Assembly: GCA_003508835.1 (NCBI GenBank)
Contig: PUFA01000726.1
Coordinates: 1-64,000 of the forward strand
DNA from: Eonycteris spelaea
Taxonomy: Eukaryota > Chordata > Mammalia > Chiroptera > Pteropodidae
Reading direction: 5' to 3'
Length of the DNA stretch: 64,000 nt
Part shown: piece after piece, positions 1 through 10,925 of the stretch
Layout of the letters: each line of letters starts with the position of its first letter
Numbering within the stretch: position 1 is the first letter of the stretch
Translations under genes and position numbers: made by a program
The notes under the pieces: generated by a model
Databases searched by the model: none
What the model was told of the DNA's origin: nothing
What the model saw: only the letters and a program-made list of their open reading frames with translations

Positions 1-1250
1 AATAGTGTCCCATAGGCTCCTTAAATTATTATTATAGCTTGGCTTTTTTTTTTTTCCATTCTGATTGAGTGTCCTTGGCTTTCCCATCCTCTATATAGGT
101 TATTTGATTCTCCTCTTTATTCACTCTGTTGATTCCATTTAATATACTTCTGATCTTAGATAATGTGTTCTTCATTTCTAACTGGTTCCCTTTTATAATT
201 TCCGTTTCCATTTTTGTTTTTTATCTCTTTGTTGAAGTTCTCACTGAATTCATCTACACTTCCCCTAAGTCCATTGAACATCTTTATAACCAGTGTTTGA
301 ACTTTGCACCTGTGAGATTGCTTGACTCTATTATTTCTGGCCTCTGTTCTTTCTCTATATTTGGTTTCTGCTTCTTTGTCTTCCCATTTTTGACTGCCTT
401 TTTGTGTTTGTTTTTGTACTAAGCAAAGCTCTTAAGTCTCCAATCTTATTAGCGTGGTTTTGTGAAGTAGGTTTCCAGTGACACAGTCCTGAGAGGTTTT
501 CAGCTTCAGGCCAAGTTTAGCCCCAACCTGTGCCCCTCCGGGCCACCTGTTAAGATTTAGCAAGCAATGCACAGATGCTATGCTTATAGTTGCATCAAAA
601 GGCCACACCAGAAACTGAGGCCAGCTGCCACCAGAGTGAGTCTAGGCGCTGCTCAGCAAGGGGCACCTGACTAAGCGGAGACACACCTGGATATGGTCTA
701 GGTGCAGCTGTGAGTTGGGGGAGGTGCAGTTTCAGGGAACCTCTGGGTGGAGCTACCCCTGTTATCCAGTTTGATGTCTCCACTCTGGTGGTGCTGAGTC
801 CGTGCACTAGAAAGAGGGAAGGGCTCAACAGAGGAACAATGGATGCCACCACACTTCTGTACAGAGGGAATCACCACCATGGCCTTCTCTCCAACAACTC
901 AGTGTCCCCCGTAAGTCCATGGTGCCCCTGCACAGCCGAACCAGCGCTGTGCTCAGAGCGAGTAGGTCTGTCACCGCCAAAGTCTGCTTCTGGACATGGC
1001 CCCTTTAAGAGGTGTCTGCCGCAGCTGCCGCTATGGCCTCTGTCCCACTCAGCCTCTGGGGACTGGGCAGCCTCGCGTCCTCGCCCCATCCCTCCTTCTG
1101 CCATTGCAGGGTGATTTCTCAGTTTTCTCCCTAGTTGTAGGGCTTGTTCATCTAGATCCCAGGTGTTTCCTCGTTGTTTTCGTCTCAACTTTGATTTGGT
1201 CTCCAGAAGGATGAACAGAGCTGCTATCATTACCTCATTTCCCCCGCTTA
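1..1250 (-). mobile_element. LINE-1 fragment: ORF1 start and 5'UTR, antisense
   Basis: Read on the minus strand, about 1250 to 420 resembles a LINE-1 5'UTR and about 420 to 1 the start of ORF1. The stretch 230-420 matches 2930-3085, where an ORF1 N-terminus can be read. ORF1 here is full of stops. Open frames on the plus strand, such as the hydrophobic one at 129-422, are shadows of T-rich antisense L1. Subfamily not determined. Confidence 0.75.
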
Positions 1251-1925
1251 AATATCTTTTAAAATAATTTTATATTTCAATTAGACTTGGCATACAATAT
1301 TATATTAGTTTCAGGTGTACAACATACATAGTGATTAGACATTTATATAACTTACCAAGTAATCACCCCGATAAGTCTAGTTCTGATCTGACACCAAACA
1401 TAGTATTACAGTACTATTGGCTATATTCCCCATGCCATACTTTACATTCCTGTGACTGTTTTTGTAACTGGCAATTTGTATGTGTTAACCATTCCTCTTT
1501 TTAACCCATTTCCACAAACCCCCTCCCATCTGGGCAACGATCAAAATGTTCTCTACACATCTATGAATTTGTTTCTGTTTTGTTCATTTATCTTGTTTTT
1601 TTAAGTTCCACATATAAGTAAAATCAAATGGTATTCATTTTTCTCTGATTACTACAGTCAGTACAGTACCCTCTGGGGGCCATCCATGTTATTGCAAATG
1701 GCAAGATATCACTCTTTTTATGGGTGAATAATATTCCATTGTATATATGTACCACTTCTTTATTCATTTGTCTCTCAGTAGACACTTAGTTTGCTTCCAT
1801 ATCTTGACTATTGCAAATAATGCTACAATGAACATAGGGGTGAATACATCTTTTCAAATAAGTGTTTTGGGTTTCTTTGGATAAAACCCAGAAGTGAGAT
1901 AATTAGGTCCTTCTTTTTCTCTTGT
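1251..1925 (-). mobile_element. LINE-1 3' end (ORF2 tail and 3'UTR), antisense
   Basis: The plus strand shows the antisense of a common mammalian L1 3' end, including the segment around 1720-1860 that corresponds to the ORF2 C-terminus and the 3'UTR at 1260-1500. The 3'UTR wording is of the type found in Laurasiatherian genomes. No poly(A) tail is left at the 1250 side. It may be one element with 1960-3740, from which most of ORF2 has been lost near 1925-1960. Confidence 0.75.
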
Positions 1926-1959
1926 TATAGCCTTTTTTAAAGGCTATTTTTCTGCTGTA

Positions 1960-3740
1960 AGTATTACTACCCTAGCTTGTTAGTTCATTTCTATTTTTAT
2001 AAATTAATCTTTTTCAATCCATTTACTTTCATTCTGTGTGTCTTTCGATCTGAAGTGAGTCTCTTGTAAGGGTCTTGTTTTCTTATCTATTTAGCCACCC
2101 TATTTTTTTTTTTATTGGAATACTTGATCCATTTACAGTTAAAGTAATTTTGATAGATAGATATGTAGTTATTACTATTTTTATTATTCATAGTTTTAGT
2201 CTTTTTTTCTTCATATAAGTAGTCCTCCAACATTTCTTGTAATACTCTCAGTGGTGATGAACTCCTTTAGCTTTTCTTGTCTGGTAAGCTATTTACCTGT
2301 CCTTCAATTCAAAATGATAACATTGCTGGGTAGAGTAATTTTGGTTTTAGATCCTTTTTATTACTTTGAGTACTGCATGCCAATCCCTTCTGGCCTATAA
2401 AATTTCTGTTGACAGGTCAGCTGACAGTCTTATGGTCGCTCCCTTGTAGGTAACAAACTGCTTTTTCTCTTGCTGCTTTTAAGATTCTCTCTTTGCCTTT
2501 AATCTTTGGCATTTTAGATGTATCTTGGTGTGGGCCTCTTTGGGTTCAAATTGTTTGGGACTCTCTGTGCTCCCTGAGCTTTTATGTCTATTCCCCTTAC
2601 CAGGTTATGGAAGTTTTCCATCATTATTTCTTAAATATTTAAGCTCCTTGCTCTCTCTCTTCTCTTTCTTCTGGTATCCTTATGATGAGAATGTTGCTAC
2701 ACCTGATGTTGTCCCAGAGGCCCCTTAAACTACCCTCAGTTTGCGTGGGGGTGATTTTTTTTCTTGTTGCTGTTCTGATTGGGTGTTTTCTGCTACCTGA
2801 TCTCCTAAATCACTGATTCAAATGCTGCTTCATCTAATCTACTGTTAATTCCTCCTAAGGTATTCTTCATTTCAGTTATTGTATTCTGACTATTTCTTTT
2901 TCATTTTTTCTATCCTCATTCTTATATTTCCCCTTGTTAAAGTTCTCACTGAGCTCCTCGACTCTTCCCCTAAGTTCATTGAGCATCCTTATAACCAGTG
3001 TTTTGAACTCTGCATCTGTTAGATTGCTCATCTCCATTTTGTTTAGTTTTTCCCGAGCTTGTTCTGTTATTTTCATTTGAGTCATATTTCTTTGCCTCCC
3101 ATTTTAGCTGCCTCCCTGTGTTTGTTTCTGTATATTATGTAGAACTGCTATGTCTCCCAGTCTTAGGAGTCTTTTGTAGTAGGTGTTCTGTGGGCCCAAT
3201 GATGCAGCCTTCCTTTTCACCTGAGCTGGATGCTCCAGGTGTGTCCTTTGTATGGGTTTGTGTCTTCCCTCCTGAGTCTTGCTTGCTGTTTGCATATCAA
3301 TGGGAGGGATCGACCCTCATGAAGATTGGTAGTGAAGACTCGCTGGTGACTACATTGGGGGAGCTATTGTGCAGAGGCTGACCCTATGGAGCAGGATTCA
3401 CTTTAACAGGGCTCTGGTGCCAGCCCAGTCTGCCTTTGAGTGTGTCATTTTCAGATGTGGCTCCAGGTTATAAATCTGGCTAGAACCAAAGGTGGCCACC
3501 ATGGGTATGCGATCCAGGTTCTCTGGGAGGGGACCTTCCACAGGCCAAATTCGGCTGCAGCCTGTACCCTGCCCATGGCCACCTGGCACAAGTCACATAA
3601 CAATCCACAGTGGCCACCATCCATGCTGTGCTTGATGTGTTTCAAAAGGCCAAACTGCAAACCAGACTTGGGGATGCTCAGCAAGAGGTACAGGGCCACT
3701 GAGACCAGATGCTGCCTGTTTGGTGTTTGTGAACCTTTGA
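1960..3740 (-). mobile_element. LINE-1 5' part with ORF1 N-terminus, antisense
   Basis: On the minus strand, about 3740 to 3100 is 5'UTR-like and 3085 to 2876 is a 69-codon open stretch that looks like the N-terminal region of mammalian L1 ORF1p, including a charged, leucine-rich segment around residues 20-55. Further left, 2760-1960 is more L1-derived sequence with no long frame. The right edge, near 3740, is where unit copy 1 begins. Not active. Confidence 0.75.
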
Positions 3741-6214
3741 GAGATTTTAGGTGTGAAAGACTTAATTTTAACTTTTTACTCAGAGGGTCAAATGTGTGCG
3801 TGCCCACTTGAGATATTTAGGGCAGTGGGCACTATGCCTATGGAAAATTTAAGCAAAGCAAAAAGTTCCAATGTTTAGGCTGAGTTAGTTATACTCATGT
3901 ACTCTCTATTTTATTTTTTGGTAACTGCCTCAGAGTATAGGGGGTATTTGTTTATATTTAGTGGAATCCCCCAAAACAGTGCAACTGTATTTTGAGACCA
4001 CTACTGACAAGGGCACGAGGGTTTACCAGGTGGCACATTTTAGCAGATGCTAAATTTATGCCAAACTAAGAGGTATAATAGCCAACCAACATCTTTTTAT
4101 CATTTTAGTGTACAGAAGGGGACCCCAACTTAAGATGGTTCAACTTAACGACTTTTTGACTTTGTGATAGTGTGAAAATAATACACATTCCATGGAAACT
4201 GTACCATAAATTTTTGAATTTTCCTCTTTCCTGGCTAGCTATGTGAGGTATGATATTCTCTCAAGGTGCTGGGCAGTGATAGTGAGCCTCAATTCCCAGA
4301 CCGTCACACGATCACGAGGGTAAACTGCCGATACATAGTGTACTTTGTGTTGCAGGGCTTTTTGGATATCGTGTGTCGGGGTCCGCATCCAGTTGTGTCT
4401 ACAGGACACTTAGCTGTGTCTCCTGCTTCCATGAGAAGAAGAGGTAGGCAATTGCTGCAGAAAAATGCCCAAATGTTAGCATTCCGGGCCTATTTAACAT
4501 AGGCCAGGCTAAGCTAAGATGTCTGGTAGGTGAGGTGTAGTAAATGCATTTTGACTTGCCATATTTTCAACTAAAGATTGATTTGTCAGGACAAAATTAC
4601 CCCATTGTAAGTCAAAAAGCATCCTATCTATTACTCTAGGAAAAGGATTTCCCACTGGGTAAAATTGTAAACCTGTCTTTTAGTTTTATTTTTGTATTTC
4701 TTGCCCCTTGATTAAGATGTGTTTGTTCTTTGTTTTAGGTAGGTACTAGATATACCTCGGGGTCCTCTCTACCCTGATCATATTTATAAAATTCTTCTTC
4801 TAGAGAATCTCAAATCAATTATCATCAGAGTCAGTGGGCTCATCAATGGCAATGATTGCTTTCCTAGGTTTAAGGATTCTGGGCTTAAGTCATATTGGAA
4901 TAACTTGGTTGTGCCACGAGGTACACAAGATTGTTTTCACCTAATAACCCTGAGGATCAGGAATTCTGTTGCAATGGAGAAGCATAGGCAGCAGCCATCC
5001 CAAAGGCACTGTAGACAGAGGCTGATGTTTGGTACATATGAGGCTTTGGAATCTCATCACCTTGTACCTGACTTGGGGTAACAACTCCCTGAATACCATA
5101 TATACCACCACCAGCAGTGCTTCTAGCATACATGCCCAGTCTTGAAGCCATCTGTGTCCCAGGCAGACTTCAGGATCCCCAGTCCAGTGAGAACTGAGAC
5201 TGAGCTAAGGCATGGCTGCAAGGCTAGTTGGCTCAGCTCTCTGGGAACATGGCACATGCTGAGTCATTCCAGCTGAGTTTCTCAACAGCGGGTGTTGGCA
5301 GAACTTTCAGGGATATAATGCAATGTTCTCTCTTTTGTGAACACAAAAAGCTGCATGGCCAACCAACCTCACCAATCCCTAAGGGAGAAAGTGTTACTGT
5401 CATCCCCACTTTACAAAGGGGAAATGTGCGCATCTGAGAGATTCAAAGACTTGCCCAAGGACACACAGAAGTGGGATTGGAAAGAAAAGCAGTCTGTCTT
5501 TCGAGGTTCTGTTCCTAACCACTTCTGTATACAGCGTCATTTTACTAATGTGGGCAAAGGATAGTTCTCCTCATATCCTCCCTCCATCGAGGTTGGGGTT
5601 TATCAAGTCAATTAATTTGGTAAATAGCACATAGAGGCGTATCTGAGTGTTCCCCATATCATGGAGTTATTCTGAGCAGCCACATTTCCTACAGGAATCA
5701 CAGTTGCTCTGGACTAGAGAGCAAAGAAGGAGCAAGAGAACTCTCTTTTGCCTTATTCCACTGCCTTTCTCTAAGCCCCAGGGCCTGAAAGCTTAAGCAC
5801 CAGGAGGAATCGGGTGACTCACAGTGGCCTCAGAAACTTTTGTGAGTGCACTCAGTGGCGTGATCTGAACACCTCTTGCCAGCACCTGGGTTTACTTCTG
5901 GTTCAGGGCTGAATACGATGAGTAACTGAGAGTTGCTAGAAGACAGGGGCAGATATCACATCTGTGAATTGCTTATTTCTGACATTTTACATTTAAGATT
6001 TTCAGACCACAGTTGACCAAAGGTAACATACCCCTGGAAGCCAAATCGTGCATAAGGGGGGACTACTGTCTCGTCCATCTGATCTTCACAAACCCTAAGA
6101 GTGGAGTTGCTATTGTGATCCCTACTTTGCAAATAGGATCAGAGTTGAATGGTTTTTGCCCAAGATCACACAGCACTGGGACTGGAAATTGGATCAGCTG
6201 TCTCTTGAGCCAGT
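3740..6214 (+). repeat. Duplicated unit, copy 1 (blocks b to g)
   Basis: This stretch aligns by eye, at roughly 85%, with 24900-26550 plus 35167-36000 and with 51950-54400. It includes the Tigger-like element (4113-4628), block e (about 4950-5180) and blocks f and g. The left edge abuts LINE-1 and the right edge stops where the ERV3 LTR begins near 6215. Block a is absent. No protein-coding gene is convincing in it. Confidence 0.8.
4113..4628 (+). mobile_element. Tigger/pogo-like non-autonomous DNA transposon, unit copy 1
   Basis: The ends are inverted repeats: CAGAAGGGGACCCCAACTTA at the left, and at the right a sequence whose reverse complement starts GATAGGATGCTTTTTGACTT. TA dinucleotides flank both sides, as expected for pogo/Tigger insertions. 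Length about 516 bp with no transposase frame, so it is a MITE-like relic. The family name is from memory of its general look and is less sure than the class. Confidence 0.6.
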
Positions 6215-6618
6215 TGTTGAGGAAAGGATTAGGAAGAAGAGTCAGAGTCTGGAAATGCATTAACTAACATGGATAAGGGAGAGGGGATGAATGGCAATGC
6301 AAGCTTTTTCCCACCCCTGTCTCAATGGTTTTTTATTTCTCCTTCACAAGCTGGCTTTATTATTATTAGAAGTTACTATCAAGTTAGTAATTACGAACTA
6401 GAGCCAACTCCCAGATTCAGCTTCAAGGCCACCACTGAGTTTTTCAGCTATTTTTCTCCTTTTTTTATCCTTGTCCCTAGAGCAAGAAGTCCCAGAATAA
6501 GTCAGGCGTGTGCCTTCCCTGTGAGGTGTCCTTGTGTGCAAGTTCACACCCGCTTCTGATGACCTTGTTGCTCCAAGCACCAGGCATCCTTCTAGGACTG
6601 CTGGCGTCTCTCACAACA
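6215..6618 (-). mobile_element. 3' LTR of ERV3 (class II)
   Basis: On the minus strand the LTR begins TGTTGTGAGAGACGCC directly after a polypurine tract (plus strand 6619-6640 is its pyrimidine complement). An AATAAA signal lies within an A/T-rich run read from about 6355-6370. The left boundary at 6215 is approximate and is set by loss of similarity to the duplicated unit. The matching 5' LTR was not found. Confidence 0.6.
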
Positions 6619-6639
6619 TATCCCCTTTTTTCTTTTTGC

Positions 6640-8156
6640 TGAATTTTATTCAGCATAAACTGAGAACACAGTGGCCTAAGTCTCTCTTAATTGTTGGCTT
6701 CTTAAGAATCTCTTCCAGACTAAACAAAGAAAAAACAAGTAACAAACAAATTACTATCCAAGAAGCTATAGATTAGCCATTAAACCTATGAATTTGTGGA
6801 ATAAGATGTAAGTCTGTAATCAAACCTGAACATTACCATACCCCAAAATATGCTGTCTTACTTTATCCCATTCAAGCATACTTTCATTATACAGTACAGG
6901 AGTTATACAGAAAGAAGAAGTATTCCAATCACATTTAAGTTGCACCCACTTCTGCAAACTAACAATTTGATCTCCTGACAATATAACTGCTTGCTGTAAT
7001 TCTGCCACTTGACTTTGCAATACAGAGTCAATTTGTCTTTGAGACATCCATAATTGTTCAGCATTCTGATGCCAGGTTCTATCGAATTCAGCAGTCTGTA
7101 CAGATTTATGCAGAGCCACTCCCACCAGCTACAGCAGCAGCAGCAGCAGCAGTAACAGTGATGATACCCACAACAGCAGTGATCAGCATGCCAAGGAATC
7201 TTTTAGCTCTTCTTTTAACATGGTCCATCAGTTGCTGCAATATCATAGTGGCAGGGGAGTCCTGACAGGGTCGAGACAATCTAACCAGCATCCATACTCC
7301 AGTTCTAGCTCTAAGAATATATAAGCTTTCATGTGACTTATTAAAAAAGAATAGAAGAGTTAATACTGTAAGGTAAATGCATGACACACCAAGAGAAGTT
7401 TTAAAAGCAAGACTTTATTGGGAGATCACTCTTGGGTGAGGTTCACTAGTCCCAAGATGAGAGGGACCAGAGAAGTCATGCCCTGGGATGGGAGGCCATA
7501 GTTTTTATAGGTTATGTAGGGGTAGGGTATAGGATGGGGAATGTCAGTTTGAGCATCCAGATTAGGGTGATGGTGGATTAGGGCGGTGGTGCCCAGCCCT
7601 TAGGGTGGGCTATTTGGGCCCTTATCAGTTTGGTGCTGGGGACTTCTATGTCCAGCTAGAAGGTCCGGATTCCGATATCAAGCTGGGAAGCCTCCAGGCA
7701 GGCATCTGGCTGGCCTTTTTCCCTCCCCCACCGACCTAACAAATACAAGTCTAAAAGGAGCAGTATTTACATGAAACATAACCTAAAGTTTCATTCCACC
7801 CCACTGTACCCTTTATAATGATATAGGAGAGCCGAACACCAGCTCAAGCAAGTGAGTAACATTTGATGAAAGGTAATATGAGAAGAGCTCCCAGATTGAT
7901 TTATTGAACCCTTCCAGCATGCATGGGAAATAAAGCAGTTCCTAACTTCCATATATCATTTCTGTAGCCCTTGATGGGGTATTTGGAGAGATGGAGGGGA
8001 AAACCCTCCATCATGCTTGATGACTGTATTATGCTAGTTTCTGTCTGATGAAATGCTTACTGAACCATTCTCTATCTTTTGGCACCATTGCAAATTTACC
8101 TTTCCTCCTTTAGCTTGGCAGAGCCAGAAGGACTCTAATCAATGACTTTCCATAGG
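6640..8156 (-). pseudogene. env: ERV3 env remnant (class II, HML-type)
   Basis: The best preserved piece is the TM ectodomain at 7125-6820. It has a heptad-like helical region, then a CX6C disulfide loop and a conserved downstream segment, as in HERV-K/HML-type betaretroviral TM. Just upstream (about 7190-7130) is an alanine-rich hydrophobic segment that fits a fusion peptide. SU sequence continues from 7745 to 8155, matches ERV7 61380-61770 and is much shorter, so the SU N-terminus is deleted at about 8155. A solo LTR interrupts it at 7367-7741. Frameshifts and stops make it non-functional. Confidence 0.75.
7367..7741 (-). mobile_element. Solo LTR inserted in ERV3 env, TSD AATAC
   Basis: The element starts TGTAAGG and ends CCTAACA on the plus strand and is flanked by AATAC at 7362-7366 and 7742-7746. 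Comparison with ERV7 (about 61340) shows continuous env sequence at the equivalent site, so this is an insertion. On the minus strand it has an AATAAAGTCTTGC polyadenylation region and a TATA-like CTATAAAAAC. No internal retroviral sequence remains. The family is not identified; a class I LTR is likely. Confidence 0.8.
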
Positions 8157-8335
8157 ATGAGCCGCTGTGCTGCCTTGTTCATCTTGATTTTAAAAATATT
8201 AAAGTATATAATGCTCTATTAAGCCTTGTCTCGGGGTATTCCCATATTCCCCCTTTTTGTTTTATAAGCTTATCCTTCTTTGAAATGTTGCAGGAGACAC
8301 CCCAAGGGTGTCTTCTGTGAACTCTGGTTTCCCCC
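8157..8335 (-). pseudogene. ERV3 integrase tail joined to gammaretroviral gag start
   Basis: Reading right to left, 8335 to about 8285 matches the first codons of a gammaretrovirus-like gag, as in ERV4 (57966 leftwards) and ERV7 (62683 leftwards). About 8280 to 8157 matches the betaretroviral integrase C-terminal domain of ERV6 and ERV7. ERV2 begins at 8336, directly against the gag-like start, so the rest of the leader is missing here. This is one of four copies of the chimeric core. Confidence 0.65.
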
Positions 8336-8671
8336 TGTTGTGGTGCAATCAAATCTAAGACCCACAGAGTCAATCGACATGAATTATGAGCCTTTATTAG
8401 CCAGCCAGCAACTGACTCTCTACCATGCAGGGTCAGAGGAAAATTCAGCTCCAAGCTCCCAAAAGAGGCAGTTTATATAGCCTAGAACAAGTAAACAGAT
8501 TACAGAAGCAGATGTTGACTGTTAGCAGATCTGGTTAACATCAATCAAGCAAGCAGATTACAGAAGCAGAAGTTGGCCATTAGCATATCTTTGATCAGAT
8601 TACCACACCCTGGTTAACAGAATCAGAAGTAAATCCTTAATGCTGGCTTACTGGAAAATTCTGCCTGAACA
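8336..8671 (-). mobile_element. 3' LTR of ERV2
   Basis: Plus-strand limits are TGTTGTGG and CTGAACA, the expected TG...CA ends. Read on the minus strand it has a TATATAAAC box (complement of 8471-8480) and an AATAAAGGC signal (complement near 8391-8398). The polypurine tract is the complement of 8672-8692 and resembles the one in front of the ERV1 3' LTR. Confidence 0.85.
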
Positions 8672-8879
8672 TTCCCCCACTGGTTTTCTAGGAGAATTCA
8701 AATCATTGATTCCTCAACCTGGAGCAGTGGGCAAGTGGCTCTGAGAACCATGAGTTTCACTGCCTGCACCCCCTTTTATTGACATATGTGGTTAACAGTA
8801 GGTCTAATCCTCTCCTACTCTGTCAGGCCTCACCTAAAGCCATACAAAAACCCTCTCACTTCAGGATGGAAAGAATCAA

Positions 8880-10922
8880 GACAGTCCAGACTGGACCCTT
8901 GACAGTCTTATTTTAGTGGGTCCTCTGTTCTGATGTCTGTGGTGATGTGCAGCCTTGATTCTGGTATGGTGATCCAATTGACGGCGTCAGCTACCTTGAT
9001 CGCGGTGGATGTTGTGAGGATTACAGGTAAAGGTCGTTCCAGTGGGGCTCAAGAGAAGCAGGCTGTACCCTTTTCACCCAGATCCAATCACCTTGAGCAT
9101 GGTTGTGTGGCTGGACTGGATACTGAGTGGTTGTTCTGGTGGCAGAGACCAGTTCGTGGTCTCCTGCCATGCAAGAGAGAGAAAGAGAGCTTGCAAAGAC
9201 TTAAGCAGTGAAAAATTATGAACTTTTTTAGCTTTCCAAAGATTTATTTCATAAGGGTGATGTCCTTACAATAGGGTGTGATTCCCTTACAGTAGGGTGC
9301 ACCATGCCCTTAATAGGGCAAAGGGAGAGGAGGCTTACCGGTTTTCGCCAGTTTCCAACTTGAACTTAGTTAAGGTCTCTTTCAAAGTTCTATTCATTCT
9401 TTCTACTTGCCAGAACTCTGAGGCCTATAAATGCAATGTAATTTCCAATTGATTCCTAACACCTTTGCTAGAGATTGATTGGTCTGGTGATGAACACTGG
9501 CTGCTGTCGGACCCAGTGTTACAGGCAGGTCAAATCGAGGCACTATTTCTGAGACTAATTTCTTTGCTACTACTTGAGCTGTCTCCTGCTTGGTGGGGAA
9601 GGCTTCAGTCATCCTGAAAAAGTGTCAATGAACACAAACAAGTACTTGAATCCAAAGGTTCCGGGCTGACCTCAGTGAAATCCAACTCCCAATGTTCCCC
9701 GTGCCTGTCCACGCAGATGTGGCACCGGGCTGACACCTGTTTGGCCATTTGTTGTAGCCCAGAATGTAATAGTCTCTTTTTCAACAGTTCAATTAACTGG
9801 TTCCTCCCAAGTGAGTGCTCTGGTGAACCTGGGTTATAAGGTCTCAGCTCAAGGCCTCAGGTACTACAATGCGGCTGTCTGGGAGCCTAACCCACCCAGT
9901 AGATTCTCTTTGCCTCCCAGCTTGTTGCATATTTCAACTTCCCCTGGAGTGTAGGTAGGGGTGTCCGTTAGCACTCTGGTGGTAGGGCCGGCAGAATGTC
10001 AATTGGCCCCACTGGGTTTCAGGCAGCCTCCTTTGCTGTCTGAATTAGCGAAGGAGTTGCCCTGTGCTGTCTCAGGGGTTCTGGTGCCCTGGCAATGGAT
10101 GATTGCCACTTTCTTTGGCAGCCAAATGTATAAGATGAGGGCCAGTATTTCTCTTTATTTCTTAATTTCTTTTCCTCCGAGGTCAGTAGCCCCCTTTCTT
10201 TATGTATAATGCCCCATGTACAGTGTGCCATGGCAAAGACATTACCTGATGTCTGTGTTAGATGTTAACAGTCTTGTTTCTACCCCACCACCAAGGCTTG
10301 GTCACTGCCACTAGTTTAGCCCTTCTGATCTGAAGTGCCTTGTCTAGGGGCTTGTGCCAGATTGACTAGTCTCAGTGGTAACCACTGCAGCCCTGGCACA
10401 CATACCTAACTTCCTTTCTGAGATGAAGCTACTCTCATCCGTAAATAGAGTAGCATCTGGATTTGGCCAAGGGCTGTCTGTCAGTTCCGTCTGGTGCAGG
10501 TGATGTTCTCTAGGACCTCAAGGCAGTCATGCAAGGGTTGGGCATCGTTGGCAGTAGGGTAGCTGGGTTGAGTGCGCGTAGTGTTCAGGAATTGTATATG
10601 AGGTGGGTTGAAAGCATAACCTGAATACTGGGTGATCTGAGTGTTGGAATCCACCAGTCCAGTTGGCTGTGAAGCATTACTAAACTGCATTTGGGGCGAT
10701 AATCTGGAGAGTCTGCCCTAGTGTCAAATTTAGGGTTTCCTTAGAGAGGATTGCAGTGGCAGCAATTGCCCTCAAACAGTTGGCATCCTGTTGCCACATC
10801 AGTCCAATCTTTTGGAGAGGTATGCAACTGGTTGCTTCCAGGGCCCTAGGGTCTGTGTCCAGGACCCCTTTAAAGTTAATCCTCGGCTCCCGGGGCTCCA
10901 TAATGTAAGAGACCTGACCTCC
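8880..10922 (-). pseudogene. pol: ERV2 pol remnant: RT end, RNase H, integrase
   Basis: After the UGA at 10925-10923 only the first codons of protease remain. The sequence then jumps into the RT connection region (about 10860), so catalytic protease and RT are deleted. RNase H is spread over frames at about 10480-10080. Integrase follows: a zinc-binding Cys pair near 9715, the first catalytic Asp region near 9680, the core at 9612-9403, and a GPY/F-like C-terminal segment near 9070-8940. Stops and frameshifts are numerous. It is homologous to ERV1 pol, but the deletion endpoint in RT differs. Confidence 0.8.
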
Positions 10923-10925
10923 TCA
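10923..10925 (-). promoter_or_regulatory. UGA stop between gag and pol in ERV2
   Basis: The gag frame ends in TGA followed by GGAGGTCAGG on the minus strand, and pol continues in the same frame. Gammaretroviruses use stop-codon read-through here, normally at UAG followed by a very similar purine-rich context. The same UGA is found in ERV1 at 19999-20001. Confidence 0.7.

Noticed and set aside
129..422. Hydrophobic 97-codon frame that looks like a membrane protein
   Set aside because: It is the complement of LINE-1 ORF1 and 5'UTR; T-rich antisense sequence gives Phe/Leu-rich frames.
1251..1925. Firm assignment of the host to bats
   Set aside because: The L1 3' sequence looks bat-like to me, but similar sequence occurs in other Laurasiatheria and no diagnostic SINE was seen.
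3440..3811. Paired frames of about 120 codons on both strands
   Set aside because: They lie in LINE-1 5'UTR and the edge of unit copy 1 and show no protein features.
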